Positions 1-7,385 of a stretch of 52,728 nucleotides of DNA are shown here, in pieces; the first letter of the stretch is position 1; every line of letters begins with the position of its first letter. The DNA comes from CAYSFW01 sp050329935 (GTDB taxonomy: Bacteria > Pseudomonadota > Gammaproteobacteria > UWMA-0217), in the NCBI GenBank assembly GCA_050329935.1, contig JBHJOI010000006.1, forward strand, positions 1 through 52,728, written 5' to 3'. The notes below the pieces were generated by a model. It saw nothing but the letters and a program-made list of their open reading frames with translations. It was not told the DNA's origin and searched no databases. Position numbers and translations under genes: made by a program.

Positions 1-35
1 TCGATGTTACTTGTTCGATGAACTGGGTGGTGACC

Positions 36-590
36 ATGTCAAAATCAAAAGCGGCACTACCGTTGATTGCGTGTTGGTGTGCGCTGATAGCGATGGATGC
101 TACCGCGAACGCGCGGGTCGGCATGATGACGCTCGATGAGGTTGTGGATGCTTACGCGCAGCAGGAAGGCGTTTCGCCAGTTTCGCCGAAAGTTGCTGAA
201 AGCATTCCGATGGTTGTCGAAAGCGTTCAGCCGATGGTTGTCGAAAGCGTTCCCCAGATGGTTGTTGAAAGCGTTCCCCAGATGGTTGTCGAAAGCGTTC
301 CGTCGCTTGAGGTCATGGTTGATCGTGGCGATGAATACTGGCTACTGTCGCAAGATCAGTACATACAGCTTGCCAGCTTGAACAGTGTGGAGCCTGGATA
401 TTACCGGGTGATGGCGATCCCAGAGAAAGGGCGTGATGGGTGGAGTGAAGCGGCGTCTGTATCGCGGGCGTTGCGTGAGATCAGCGGCGTGATTGTGATG
501 GGTACCTCAACTGCCGCTGATGGTGTGCATGGAAGTTTAAGTGGGGTTGTCATTGAGCGGGTGATCGGGCAAGGTTACGCTGCGAGATGA
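36..590 (+). CDS. Secreted repeat-containing protein of unknown function
   Basis: I do not recognise this protein. From ATG 36 it opens with a classic Sec signal peptide: lysines, then a hydrophobic core, then an ATANA-type cleavage site near residue 26. An in-frame ATG at 18 would only put six residues before the signal, so 36 is preferred. The mature protein carries four tandem 8-residue units of the form (P/Q)MVVESV(P/Q) at about residues 58-89, after one degenerate unit. A non-repetitive C-terminal half of about 95 residues follows. An exported or periplasmic location is inferred from the signal. The stop codon lies exactly where an IscB-type remnant begins, so the original C-terminus may have been replaced by that insertion. 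Confidence 0.6.
   Translation: MSKSKAALPLIACWCALIAMDATANARVGMMTLDEVVDAYAQQEGVSPVSPKVAESIPMVVESVQPMVVESVPQMVVESVPQMVVESVPSLEVMVDRGDEYWLLSQDQYIQLASLNSVEPGYYRVMAIPEKGRDGWSEAASVSRALREISGVIVMGTSTAADGVHGSLSGVVIERVIGQGYAAR
207..302 (+). repeat. Four tandem 24-bp coding repeats
   Basis: Four consecutive 24-bp units (207-230, 231-254, 255-278, 279-302) each encode MVVESV plus two flanking P/Q positions. They differ by only a few substitutions, and a diverged fifth unit lies just upstream. The period is a multiple of three, so gain or loss of units keeps the reading frame. This points to slippage-driven length variation of the secreted protein. Confidence 0.9.
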
Positions 591-838
591 CCCGGCAGAA
601 ACGCATTCATGGCTTCCAGACCGGGGATCGGGTTCAGGCCGTCGTACCCAAAGGCAAGAAGGCCGGGGTCCATGTCGGTCGCGTGGCTATTCGTGTCACC
701 GGCAGTTTCAACATCCAGACCGCTGCTGAATGCGTCCAGGGCGTTTCTCACCGCTATTGCCACGTGCTGCAACGCGCAGACGGCTATGGCTATTCGTTCA
801 ATCCAACTCCAAGGGAGGGTGCGAGATTGGCGGCCTAA
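587..838 (+). pseudogene. IscB (RRXRR/HNH nuclease) C-terminal remnant
   Basis: The 83-residue reading frame matches the C-terminal tail of IscB, the transposon-encoded RNA-guided nuclease ancestral to Cas9. The recognisable track is RQKR, GFQTGD, VQAVVPKGKKAGVHVGRVA, TGSFNI, VQGVSHRYC and RADGYGYS. The RuvC, bridge-helix and HNH parts are all missing, so it cannot be a nuclease. IscB similarity starts at about residue 3, right at the stop codon of the upstream gene, which marks the left truncation point. A right-end hairpin follows at 865-883. No guide-RNA (omegaRNA) region can be present, because that lies upstream of iscB and has been deleted. The assignment rests on recalled family sequence, not a search. 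Confidence 0.75.
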
Positions 839-864
839 CCGCGCGTTGCGCGGCGCTCTGCCTA

Positions 865-886
865 CCCGCCCTGAACGGCGGGGTTT
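865..886 (+). mobile_element. Right-end hairpin of the IscB-type element
   Basis: CCCGCC (865-870) and GGCGGG (877-882) form a six-base-pair hairpin with a 6-nt loop, followed by GTTT. IS200/IS605-type and IscB elements commonly end in a subterminal hairpin like this. The position just after the iscB remnant fits a preserved right end with a deleted left end. It could also act as a weak terminator. Confidence 0.5.
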
Positions 887-901
887 CTCGCGAAGAATTC
901 T

Positions 902-1327
902 ATGAATACGAATGCGGTAGCCAACCGTCGTCCTCGCGCATTGCACGAGGTAGTTGATTGGGGCCGAACCAATGGCGAGAGGGACGCGTATCTTCGAGAG
1001 TTTCTGGATGAGTTTTATATCGAACGGGATCCGGTGGTTCGAGCCGGGATGCTTTCGACCCCGCCACAACTGTGTGAGGATGCGCATGTCAATGCCTATC
1101 TTGCTGCCGTGGCCGAGCATCTGTCTTTGCGTTATAGGCTTGATGTCCCTCAGTGGACGAGCGAAAAATCGCGATTTTTGCACAAAGCGCATTTCCCTTG
1201 TGGTCTTGAGTCCTTGAAGGCAATGCTCATTGCGCAGAGCCCGGCTGCGTTCAGGCGGCGTATGATTTTCGTCGAATCCGACCCACTTTACAGGCCAAGG
1301 CGTGAGGCTGAATCAGATGTTGGATAA
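902..1327 (+). CDS. Probable antitoxin-like partner of a DUF6036/AbiEii-type nucleotidyltransferase
   Basis: A 141-residue protein starting at ATG 902 with a weak GAAG ribosome site. The central and C-terminal part holds a pattern I associate with small proteins encoded just upstream of DUF6036/AbiEii-like nucleotidyltransferases: VPQW, SLKAMLIAQSP, AFRRR and IFVESDPL. It has no signal peptide or membrane segment. The next gene starts inside its 3' end (GTG 1302 or ATG 1317), so the two are translationally coupled, as in toxin-antitoxin modules. Antitoxin function is inferred from this arrangement. The start sits just after the IscB right end, so the original promoter may have been displaced. 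Confidence 0.55.
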   Translation: MNTNAVANRRPRALHEVVDWGRTNGERDAYLREFLDEFYIERDPVVRAGMLSTPPQLCEDAHVNAYLAAVAEHLSLRYRLDVPQWTSEKSRFLHKAHFPCGLESLKAMLIAQSPAAFRRRMIFVESDPLYRPRREAESDVG

Positions 1328-1910
1328 AGGTGATATTTTGCGCGGCTTGGAAAGGATAGATAAAAAGGCGCGCAAAGACGGAATAGTGGTGGACCTGTCT
1401 ATTTATGGTGGGGCTGCACTGGCCTTGGCTTTCGATATTAGACAGGCGACCCGTGATGTCGATGCGGTGATACATTGTCAAACCGATTTTCTAAGGCGAG
1501 TGGTCAAAGAAATTGCCGACGAGGAGAATTGGTCAGCCGATTGGCTTAATGATGGCGTGAAGGGTTTTGTTTCCTCGAATGAGGACATGAGAGTGTTTCA
1601 TCATTTTGCTGATTGCAGCAACGGGGGGTTGCGCATTCATATTCCTTCACCGGAGTATTTGTTCGCCATGAAATGTATGGCCATGCGGGCTGAAGGGCTT
1701 GAGGGTTCAAGGGATATATCCGATATAGAGTCATTGGCCAATGAGATTGGTATACGCGACGTGGATGCTGCGCTATCGCTGATTGAATCGTTTTATCCGT
1801 CATCAAGGATCCCGCCCAAAGTCAGATTTGGTATCGAGGAAATCATGGAGCGCATTTCCGTCTCGCCTGAAAATGATGGCAAAGTATCTCGCAAAGGCAT
1901 AAAGCCCTGA
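1317..1910 (+). CDS. DUF6036/AbiEii-like nucleotidyltransferase, putative toxin
   Basis: About 197 residues from ATG 1317; GTG 1302 in the same frame is possible. The nucleotidyltransferase signature is visible as YGGAALAL (GG motif, near residue 32) followed by TRDVDAVI, which supplies the paired metal-binding aspartates. The later segment LFAMKCMAMRAEG and SRDISDIESL is typical of the AbiEii/DUF6036 group, where Lys and Asp residues complete the active site. Known relatives in abortive-infection or toxin-antitoxin loci transfer nucleotides to tRNA or proteins; the substrate here is unknown. Overlap with the upstream gene supports a two-gene module. Its AT-richer codons (gat, ttt, att) differ from the GC-rich core genes, consistent with transfer. 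Confidence 0.65.
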   Translation: MLDKGDILRGLERIDKKARKDGIVVDLSIYGGAALALAFDIRQATRDVDAVIHCQTDFLRRVVKEIADEENWSADWLNDGVKGFVSSNEDMRVFHHFADCSNGGLRIHIPSPEYLFAMKCMAMRAEGLEGSRDISDIESLANEIGIRDVDAALSLIESFYPSSRIPPKVRFGIEEIMERISVSPENDGKVSRKGIKP

Positions 1911-1989
1911 TATTGGCTGATCGGCGTGAGAATACTTCATCCGAATCCTACCCTAACGAATAAGGTTATGTGCCTTGATGGAGAGGGGT

Positions 1990-2409
1990 GTAAATGCTGG
2001 GAGCGCCGGGAGCGGCGAGCAGTGGACCGCCCGGGCCGGGCTGCCCATCGAGGCTGACGTGCCCAGGCAACAAAACGAATCGGCAACGCCAGCGCAGGCT
2101 TCGGATGAGGACCATGCCGTGAGCCGCTTCGGCGTCAGCCTGTGGGCCATGCTGATCGCGAGGATCTACGAGATCTTTCCGCTGACTTGCCCGTACTGCG
2201 GCGGAGCAATGCGGATCATCGCCTTTATCGAGGAGCCAGAACCCATCCAGCGCATCCTGCGCGCCATCGGCGAACCCACACAACCCCCACGTATTCATCC
2301 ACCGCGCGCCCCGCCCGACGGGTCGGAAATCAATCAGACGATCACGCTGGATGAGGAGATCAACCAGGATCACTACGGCTACGAGTTTGATCAGAGCGTG
2401 AGTTGGTAG
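1990..2409 (+). pseudogene. IS91-family transposase, C-terminal fragment
   Basis: An open frame (from ATG 1975, although similarity begins around 2000) matches the C-terminal end of IS91-type Y2 transposases. The track is LIARIYEIFPLTCPYCGGAMRI (a CPYC zinc knuckle), IIAFIEEP, IQRILRAIGEPTQPPRI and a proline-rich tail. The replication-initiator-like catalytic domain with its two tyrosines is absent, so this is a dead remnant. It shows that at least one IS91-like rolling-circle element visited this locus. The family call comes from recalled motifs and is fairly secure for the 100-residue core. Confidence 0.7.
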
Positions 2410-2846
2410 TTATCGTCAGGGATACGCGAGCTTGCCTTGCCGGGCGGGTAAATCGACCGGCGGGGGTTCGGTTGCGCTCAATTCAGGACTTCTGCGGATA
2501 AACCAGTGATCCGGGGACATTTGAGCAGGTTGGGCCGCGATTCGTGGCGCTTACGGGCGTCTGGTCTGAGTCTGCGAGGCCCGTCAGGCGAGGTGGGCGT
2601 CGCGCTATCATTGCCAAAGGGCATTGAATTTCCTATCCTTTGTGCGGTGCGGGTGGCGGGGTGGAGTAAGGGGAGCGTACCGGCGCTCACCGCACTGGTC
2701 GGGGATCGGCTTCGGCGTTGCGTCGGGGATTTACGCCGCGCTGCATTCCGGCTACTGATCCTCGCGGTAATCGAGAAGCACCGCTTGCGATCTCCGCGCG
2801 GCGTCGGCCACGCTGACCTCAACGACCAGAATCGGGGACTACCGCC
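2410..2846. other. Gene-poor stretch after the IS91 remnant
   Basis: About 440 bases with no convincing gene. Both strands have open frames (for example 2506-2889 plus and 2478-3065 minus), but neither shows a recognisable domain, a ribosome site or plausible protein composition. The stretch is probably debris of inserted elements between the transposase tail and the next gene scraps. Confidence 0.5.
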
Positions 2847-3008
2847 ATGCCCAGGTTCGCCCGCATCACCAAGCACGCGAATATCTTGAACGGCCAACCG
2901 AACACTCGTGGAATGAGCTTGACGGCTAAACGCGTGATCGAGAACACTCCCGTTCGGGAAGATTCGGAAGACAAAGTTTTGCGCGTCAAACCGGCGCCCA
3001 CCGAGTAG
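2847..3008 (+). pseudogene. DUF433-like antitoxin scrap
   Basis: A 53-codon frame from ATG 2847 begins with RITKHANILNGQPNTRGM followed by LTAKRVIE. This resembles the N-terminus of DUF433 proteins (RIT.dPnvlnGqPcirGmRltV), antitoxin-like partners of DUF5615 toxins. After about 30 residues the similarity stops and the C-terminal helical part is missing, which suggests an internal deletion. No DUF5615 partner follows. It could instead be a real small protein; confidence is low. Confidence 0.35.
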
Positions 3009-3042
3009 AGTCATGCAGGCTCCATCCGAGGTCGCACAGGCA

Positions 3043-3399
3043 ATGAACGTCGGCATCTTTTTCATAATTGACGGTGAATTGGTATCCGAAAGCTTGCCGA
3101 TCGAGCAGGCGTCGCGCTACGGTGACGCCCTCGAATATGGCGGGCACTACGCATTCTGGGAACACCTCAAACCCGCCACCCGCGCCGAATGGGCGCTCAA
3201 GCATCGGCCCTACGACGCCTATCCGCGCGGCCGCGTCGTGTACTTCCCCAAGCAAAACACCTTCGTCCTCTACGCGGACCGCTGCCTGAAGCAAGACACC
3301 CTGCGGCGCATCGCGCAAGCCTTCGGCGCCGCCCCCGTGCGCTTCGCGCGCGACGAGCATTACCAGTGCGCGGGGTGTAATCGCGAGTATCTTGAGTAA
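3043..3399 (+). CDS. Small conserved hypothetical protein with a C-terminal CxxC
   Basis: A 118-residue cytosolic protein. ATG 3043 is preferred over ATG 3013 because the protein fold seems to begin at NVGIFFIIDGEL, and GAGG lies upstream. It resembles a small widespread family of unnamed proteins with the features FFIIDG, an early YGDAL helix, FWE, YDAYPRGRVVYFPK and FVLYADRCL, then HYQC..C. No catalytic motif is evident. The YQCAGC end could bind metal, but only two cysteines are present. It stands alone on the plus strand, between a DUF433-like scrap and a convergent defence-type operon, with a palindromic repeat just after its stop codon. Function unknown. Confidence 0.6.
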   Translation: MNVGIFFIIDGELVSESLPIEQASRYGDALEYGGHYAFWEHLKPATRAEWALKHRPYDAYPRGRVVYFPKQNTFVLYADRCLKQDTLRRIAQAFGAAPVRFARDEHYQCAGCNREYLE

Positions 3400-3416
3400 T
3401 CGCGCCGACAAGCATC

Positions 3417-3493
3417 CGTAGCCCGGATGGAATGAAATGGAATCCGGGGATTGGTGGTGAGATCCAATCCCCGGATTGCGCTACGCTCCCTAC
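3417..3493. repeat. REP-like palindromic dispersed repeat, copy A
   Basis: It begins with GTAGCCCGGATG and contains a perfect 14-bp inverted repeat (3441-3454 and 3464-3477) around a 9-nt loop, ending in CTACGC. The same family recurs at 8609-8679 and 9328-9413. It lies between convergent genes, where its hairpin could also act as a bidirectional terminator. Confidence 0.8.
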
Positions 3494-3496
3494 CGA

Positions 3497-5614
3497 CTAT
3501 GTCTGCGTCGCTACGGCTAACATGTCCGCAATACCACTCTCTGTTACGAGTTTTTCGTAAAGTTCAATAGTGCGCAGGTCAATGAGGCGTTGGAAAGAAG
3601 CAACGTGGCACGTTGTCCAAGGCTGTTGGCGAATAACTTCATTCCAGGCTTCGGATTCGGCAACCAAGTCGCCGCCGTTTGGCAGAGGTACTAATTCTGA
3701 TTCCCTTCGTTTGCGGTTATCAGAGACCGCTAGCCAGCGATAGTTTCCAAGCGAGTCTCCGACCAATTGGCGTCCCCATCTGAAGTTGTCCGACACGGCT
3801 TTCTCGGGAAGCCGACTATGGGCCGAGCGCCAATCAAATCTGAATTTGTAGGAAGGAACGAGATGGTCCAGGTCGATCGGAAGATCCTCGTCCCGGTCGG
3901 ATGTCGGGTCGTAGTTCGGAAACTGCTCCGCGATATAGCGCCGCTGAAGCCACATGAGAGCGCGCTTGATCAAGTCAGAGTCTGTCGAAAGGAATCGTAA
4001 CGCCTTGCCCGGCTTCATCTCGCTGTCACCATCTGCAGCCGTGAATCGGTTGTCCCACGAACGCAAATTATAATCTCCTCCCCTTATTTCTTCTCTTAGC
4101 TTCTCCAAAGTCGCTTGCAAGTGCTCTGGGCGCGGGACAAAATGCGCGACGCGTTCACTTTCGTACTCCTCAACAAGTTTGCGTAACAAACTCGCTCCAA
4201 ACAACACCTTCGCTCCAGTTCCATGTGCAAACACCTGCCCAGCAGCTTTGCCGCCGTCAACAACGAAGTGCAACCAGTGAAGGACGAAGGCGCGCAGTAT
4301 CGCTCGATCGTATTCCGACCATGGCTTATCAACGCCACGCGTTACCATAATCAGTATCAATGAATCGACAAGATCACGTGGAAGGTGCGCCAATAGAATC
4401 GACGGCAATCCTTCTGGATGCTCCTCTGCGCTATAGGATAAATTTTCCCGCGTCCGCATGAGTGCCTTCGCTAGCAGTCCTTTCTGGCCACCTAGCCCAA
4501 CCAGCTCATAAAATTTCGATCTGACACAATCCATTTCTTGACGCCTTAGCTGATTAACGAAAGTGGGGGTGGGACGGCTGGTGACCTCCCAATCCTTGGC
4601 ATTCACCCATGGCGCCAGCGTCTTTGCAACGCGTAAAGCAGCCAGAACGAGATCAACCTCGCTCGCAAGTCTACCCGCCTTTCCCTTCACGATTTCTCTC
4701 ATTCGATCATGGACTTCGGGATACTGTTGCTTAATGATCGAATACGTCAATTCGTCATCCGAAAGGCGGGTACCTCCCTGCCCCAAGCGCGTGAAAAAGC
4801 GAATATATTCTTCCGGCTTGCCAACAAGGGCCTGGTCCACCAGAGAAATAATGATTTTTATATCTAACGCACGGCTCAACGCGTTAACGAAATTTTCTAC
4901 AACATCGGGCTTTGCCCCGCACTCACCACGAAACCTATCAACAGTGTCACGCGGACCGTTCTTTTCAAGAAACTCAAATACTTCACTAAACGCTACCGCG
5001 CAAGAAGCATCAATAAGGTCGCCGCCCACAGCCTCTTCGAACGCCTTTTCTGGCAGAGCCTTATCGCCTTTCCTGCCCCGCCATTCCTCCCACTTTTTCT
5101 GCCGTTTATCGAGCGCAACTTTCTCGTTTGGAGCGTTTGGCTTGTATCCAAACGGCTGTCCCGTGCTCGTTAGGCGCAATTGAAATTTTATTCCAGCGCT
5201 GTTACTTGAATCGTTTTCCAGGTCAACCCCTAGGTCCACCCAAAGTTTTCGCGTGCGACTCACGGCTCCCCTCTCAAGCCCCAGCAGGATTGCCGCCGTG
5301 CGCTGCTGCCCGTCAAAGAGGAGAAAGTCATCCTTGCGAGCGGAGCCTGTCTTTCCGTCGAAATCGCGCCCCTTACTCTCCGTCGCATTATCTCGCTGGC
5401 CCGCACGTTGCACCATCATCATCCCGGCAGGATAACCGCGCAATAGGCTGTCCCAGTAATTCACGATCTGCTCATTGGTCCAGACAGCTGATCGCTGAAT
5501 TGGCGCAAGAAGCAGTCTCTCGGCTTGTACCCAGCCAACGAGGTCTCTCACAGTAATTAGCTCCGGAGTATTGGCAGAGCCGGAAAAAAGAGCAGTGAAT
5601 TCATTGTTTGTCAT
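3497..5614 (-). CDS. DUF262/HNH (GmrSD-like) protein, putative DNA-targeting defence nuclease
   Basis: A 705-residue protein. The start at 5614 has a good AGAAGGA site about 9 nt upstream; an upstream in-frame start at 5692 would overlap the preceding gene and is rejected. The N-terminal DUF262 (ParB/Srx-like) domain shows APIQRSAVW (about residues 40-50) and the hallmark FDGQQRTAAILLG, with D101 in the DGQQR motif. The C-terminal HNH-type motif DLDHLVP has its histidine near residue 584, followed by LGNYRWL and SDNRKR. This DUF262 plus HNH layout is that of GmrSD-type modification-dependent (type IV) restriction enzymes, where DUF262 hydrolyses nucleotides and the HNH cuts. The gene follows a DUF2779 gene by 46 bp on the same strand, so they are probably co-transcribed. 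The target is unknown. Confidence 0.8.
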   Translation of the reverse strand: MTNNEFTALFSGSANTPELITVRDLVGWVQAERLLLAPIQRSAVWTNEQIVNYWDSLLRGYPAGMMMVQRAGQRDNATESKGRDFDGKTGSARKDDFLLFDGQQRTAAILLGLERGAVSRTRKLWVDLGVDLENDSSNSAGIKFQLRLTSTGQPFGYKPNAPNEKVALDKRQKKWEEWRGRKGDKALPEKAFEEAVGGDLIDASCAVAFSEVFEFLEKNGPRDTVDRFRGECGAKPDVVENFVNALSRALDIKIIISLVDQALVGKPEEYIRFFTRLGQGGTRLSDDELTYSIIKQQYPEVHDRMREIVKGKAGRLASEVDLVLAALRVAKTLAPWVNAKDWEVTSRPTPTFVNQLRRQEMDCVRSKFYELVGLGGQKGLLAKALMRTRENLSYSAEEHPEGLPSILLAHLPRDLVDSLILIMVTRGVDKPWSEYDRAILRAFVLHWLHFVVDGGKAAGQVFAHGTGAKVLFGASLLRKLVEEYESERVAHFVPRPEHLQATLEKLREEIRGGDYNLRSWDNRFTAADGDSEMKPGKALRFLSTDSDLIKRALMWLQRRYIAEQFPNYDPTSDRDEDLPIDLDHLVPSYKFRFDWRSAHSRLPEKAVSDNFRWGRQLVGDSLGNYRWLAVSDNRKRRESELVPLPNGGDLVAESEAWNEVIRQQPWTTCHVASFQRLIDLRTIELYEKLVTESGIADMLAVATQT

Positions 5615-5660
5615 GGAAATTGTCCTTCTCGATGTAAAATTACCTAATAAATGGGATAGT

Positions 5661-7121
5661 TCAAGTGCTTTCCGAGCGCACAAAGAAATCAAATACCCTC
5701 ACCATCGCCTCCGTATCCCGCCGGCAATACTCAAGCAGCCCTTTCCGTAATTCCTCCCGCCGCTCCGCCGTCGTCTCCGCATGAATCATTTCCGCATAGG
5801 CATCCTGGGCCATTTGTCCGTCGGCGACGTCGAGGTCGTCGTAGGCGAGTTCGGGGGCGATGGTGGGTAGGACGGCCTTGATGGACCAGGAGCCGCGCAT
5901 GTCGGGGTGGTAGTAGTGCGCGCGGGCGACGGGCAGGAGGTCGAAGAGGCGGTCTATGACGGCTTCGATGCGCGGCGCGAGGTCGGGGAAGTGCTCGGCG
6001 AGTTCTTCCAGTCTTTTGCGCTCGAAGGCGGCGTTGTAGACGATGACGGGTCCGGTGTCAGCGACGGTTTCGAACAGGCTTTCGATGAACGCGCGCCGGG
6101 GGTCTCGGGCGTCGGCGGCGAGGAATTCGGCGTGGGAGATCGCGATGCCGGCCGTTTCGAGGTGACAGGACCATTGGAAGGGAATCTGCTGGTAGGGGCG
6201 CGTGTCGGCCCACGCCGGGACGGGGAAGGCGATGGTTTCGAAGTCGAGGTAGTAACGCGGGTAGGCGAGCGCCCCGAGGATTTCGGCGGCTTCGGGGTCG
6301 AGTTCGGCGCGTCCGCTGGTGGTCGCGCGCCAGACGCGCTGGTGTTTCGGGTTGGTCAAGCGTGCCAGCGGCACGTCGCGGAGGTCGGTGTAGCCCTCGG
6401 CCGCGAGTTGGGCCGCGAGCGCCTTACCGTAGGGCAGGATGTCCAGCGGGTATTGGTCTTCTTCGCCCGGCGGCGAACAGTAGCCTTGAAAGGGGCATTC
6501 GAAGGGATCGCCGCACTGGTCGCCGGGCTCGATGTCGGGTTCCGCGCCGGCCAGCGTGGCGCGCGCGCCGCTGATCCAGTCGGGTACGGTGTCGAGGCGT
6601 TCGGCGGTCTCCGCCTGGGCGTCGGCGTAATGGAATAGCCCGCGATAGTCGCCATCGCCGCGATAGACGAAGGTGTTGTCGAGGTGCGCGATTTCGACGC
6701 CCCTAATCCGGGTGCCGGCTTGTTGCGCAACCCAGGCTTGCACGGCAGCGTCATCGAGATGGTAGTCCTTGACGCTGGTGGAGGATTTGACCTCGACCAG
6801 TCGGTAACCGTCTTCCGAGGGAAGCAGTAGGTCGACCTGGACGAGTACGCGGTCCGCCTCGAAGGTCGCTTCGAACACGGGTCTGGGCGGTTCCGCCAGT
6901 ACCCGTGCCGTTTGGCGGAGCGCGCTGGCCAAATCGGCCGCGTCGATCAGTACGCCGCCCGCGTGCAGCGCGCGTGCCATCTCGCCGACCGCCGAGCCGT
7001 AGCGCAAGCGCATGTCCGCCCCGGCGCTCAGCTCGGCGAGTTCCGGTCGATGCACACGCAGCCAGAGCCGCTTGGGGCACTGGAGAAAAAGTTGGATGCG
7101 TGACTTCGATAGGCCAGTCAT
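5661..7121 (-). CDS. DUF2779 protein: Cas4-like nuclease plus DEDD exonuclease
   Basis: 486 residues. The N-terminal half has Cas4/RecB-type PD-(D/E)XK features: SKSRIQLFLQCPKRLW with C15, D97 in VQVDLLLP, then E110 and K112 in LVEVKSST. A cysteine trio (C203, C209, C215) together with C15 could hold a [4Fe-4S] cluster, as in Cas4 and AddB. The C-terminal half is the DUF2779 domain, with YYLDFETI (D293, E295), YNAAFERKRL and YCRRDTEAM, matching the DEDD 3'-5' exonuclease pattern. One chain thus combines two nuclease folds. It is the first gene of a two-gene unit with the DUF262/HNH protein. No strong ribosome site is seen before ATG 7121. A defence role is inferred from the neighbour. Confidence 0.8.
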   Translation of the reverse strand: MTGLSKSRIQLFLQCPKRLWLRVHRPELAELSAGADMRLRYGSAVGEMARALHAGGVLIDAADLASALRQTARVLAEPPRPVFEATFEADRVLVQVDLLLPSEDGYRLVEVKSSTSVKDYHLDDAAVQAWVAQQAGTRIRGVEIAHLDNTFVYRGDGDYRGLFHYADAQAETAERLDTVPDWISGARATLAGAEPDIEPGDQCGDPFECPFQGYCSPPGEEDQYPLDILPYGKALAAQLAAEGYTDLRDVPLARLTNPKHQRVWRATTSGRAELDPEAAEILGALAYPRYYLDFETIAFPVPAWADTRPYQQIPFQWSCHLETAGIAISHAEFLAADARDPRRAFIESLFETVADTGPVIVYNAAFERKRLEELAEHFPDLAPRIEAVIDRLFDLLPVARAHYYHPDMRGSWSIKAVLPTIAPELAYDDLDVADGQMAQDAYAEMIHAETTAERREELRKGLLEYCRRDTEAMVRVFDFFVRSEST

Positions 7122-7385
7122 CGTGGGCGCCGCCCGGCTCGACCGACGGCACGCGCGTTATTCCGCGTGTTGTTCATGTTCCCCCCCCACCGGACGCACG
7201 TCCGCTTCGTCCTGAAAGTACCCTTTGGCAACGAGACTGCTTGTAGGCGCTGGGCGACGAAATTTCCGTGAACGCGGTCACAGTCCGGCAAGTCGATTCA
7301 ATTGGTCACGATTGTTGGAGTGGACTTGCTTGCGCGCCCGTGGTGAGCCCAACGAACCACATCCACAGGTCGGAGCGAGTAGGCG

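Noticed and set aside
207..302. Short regular repeats as a CRISPR array
   Set aside because: Units are contiguous without spacers and encode a periodic peptide in frame. No other CRISPR-like array was seen in the window, and the Cas4-like domain at 5661-7121 belongs to a DUF2779 protein without cas neighbours.
2478..3065. 195-codon minus-strand frame as a gene
   Set aside because: Arg/Ser-rich composition with no recognisable motif; it overlaps the DUF433-like scrap and the start of a better-supported gene.
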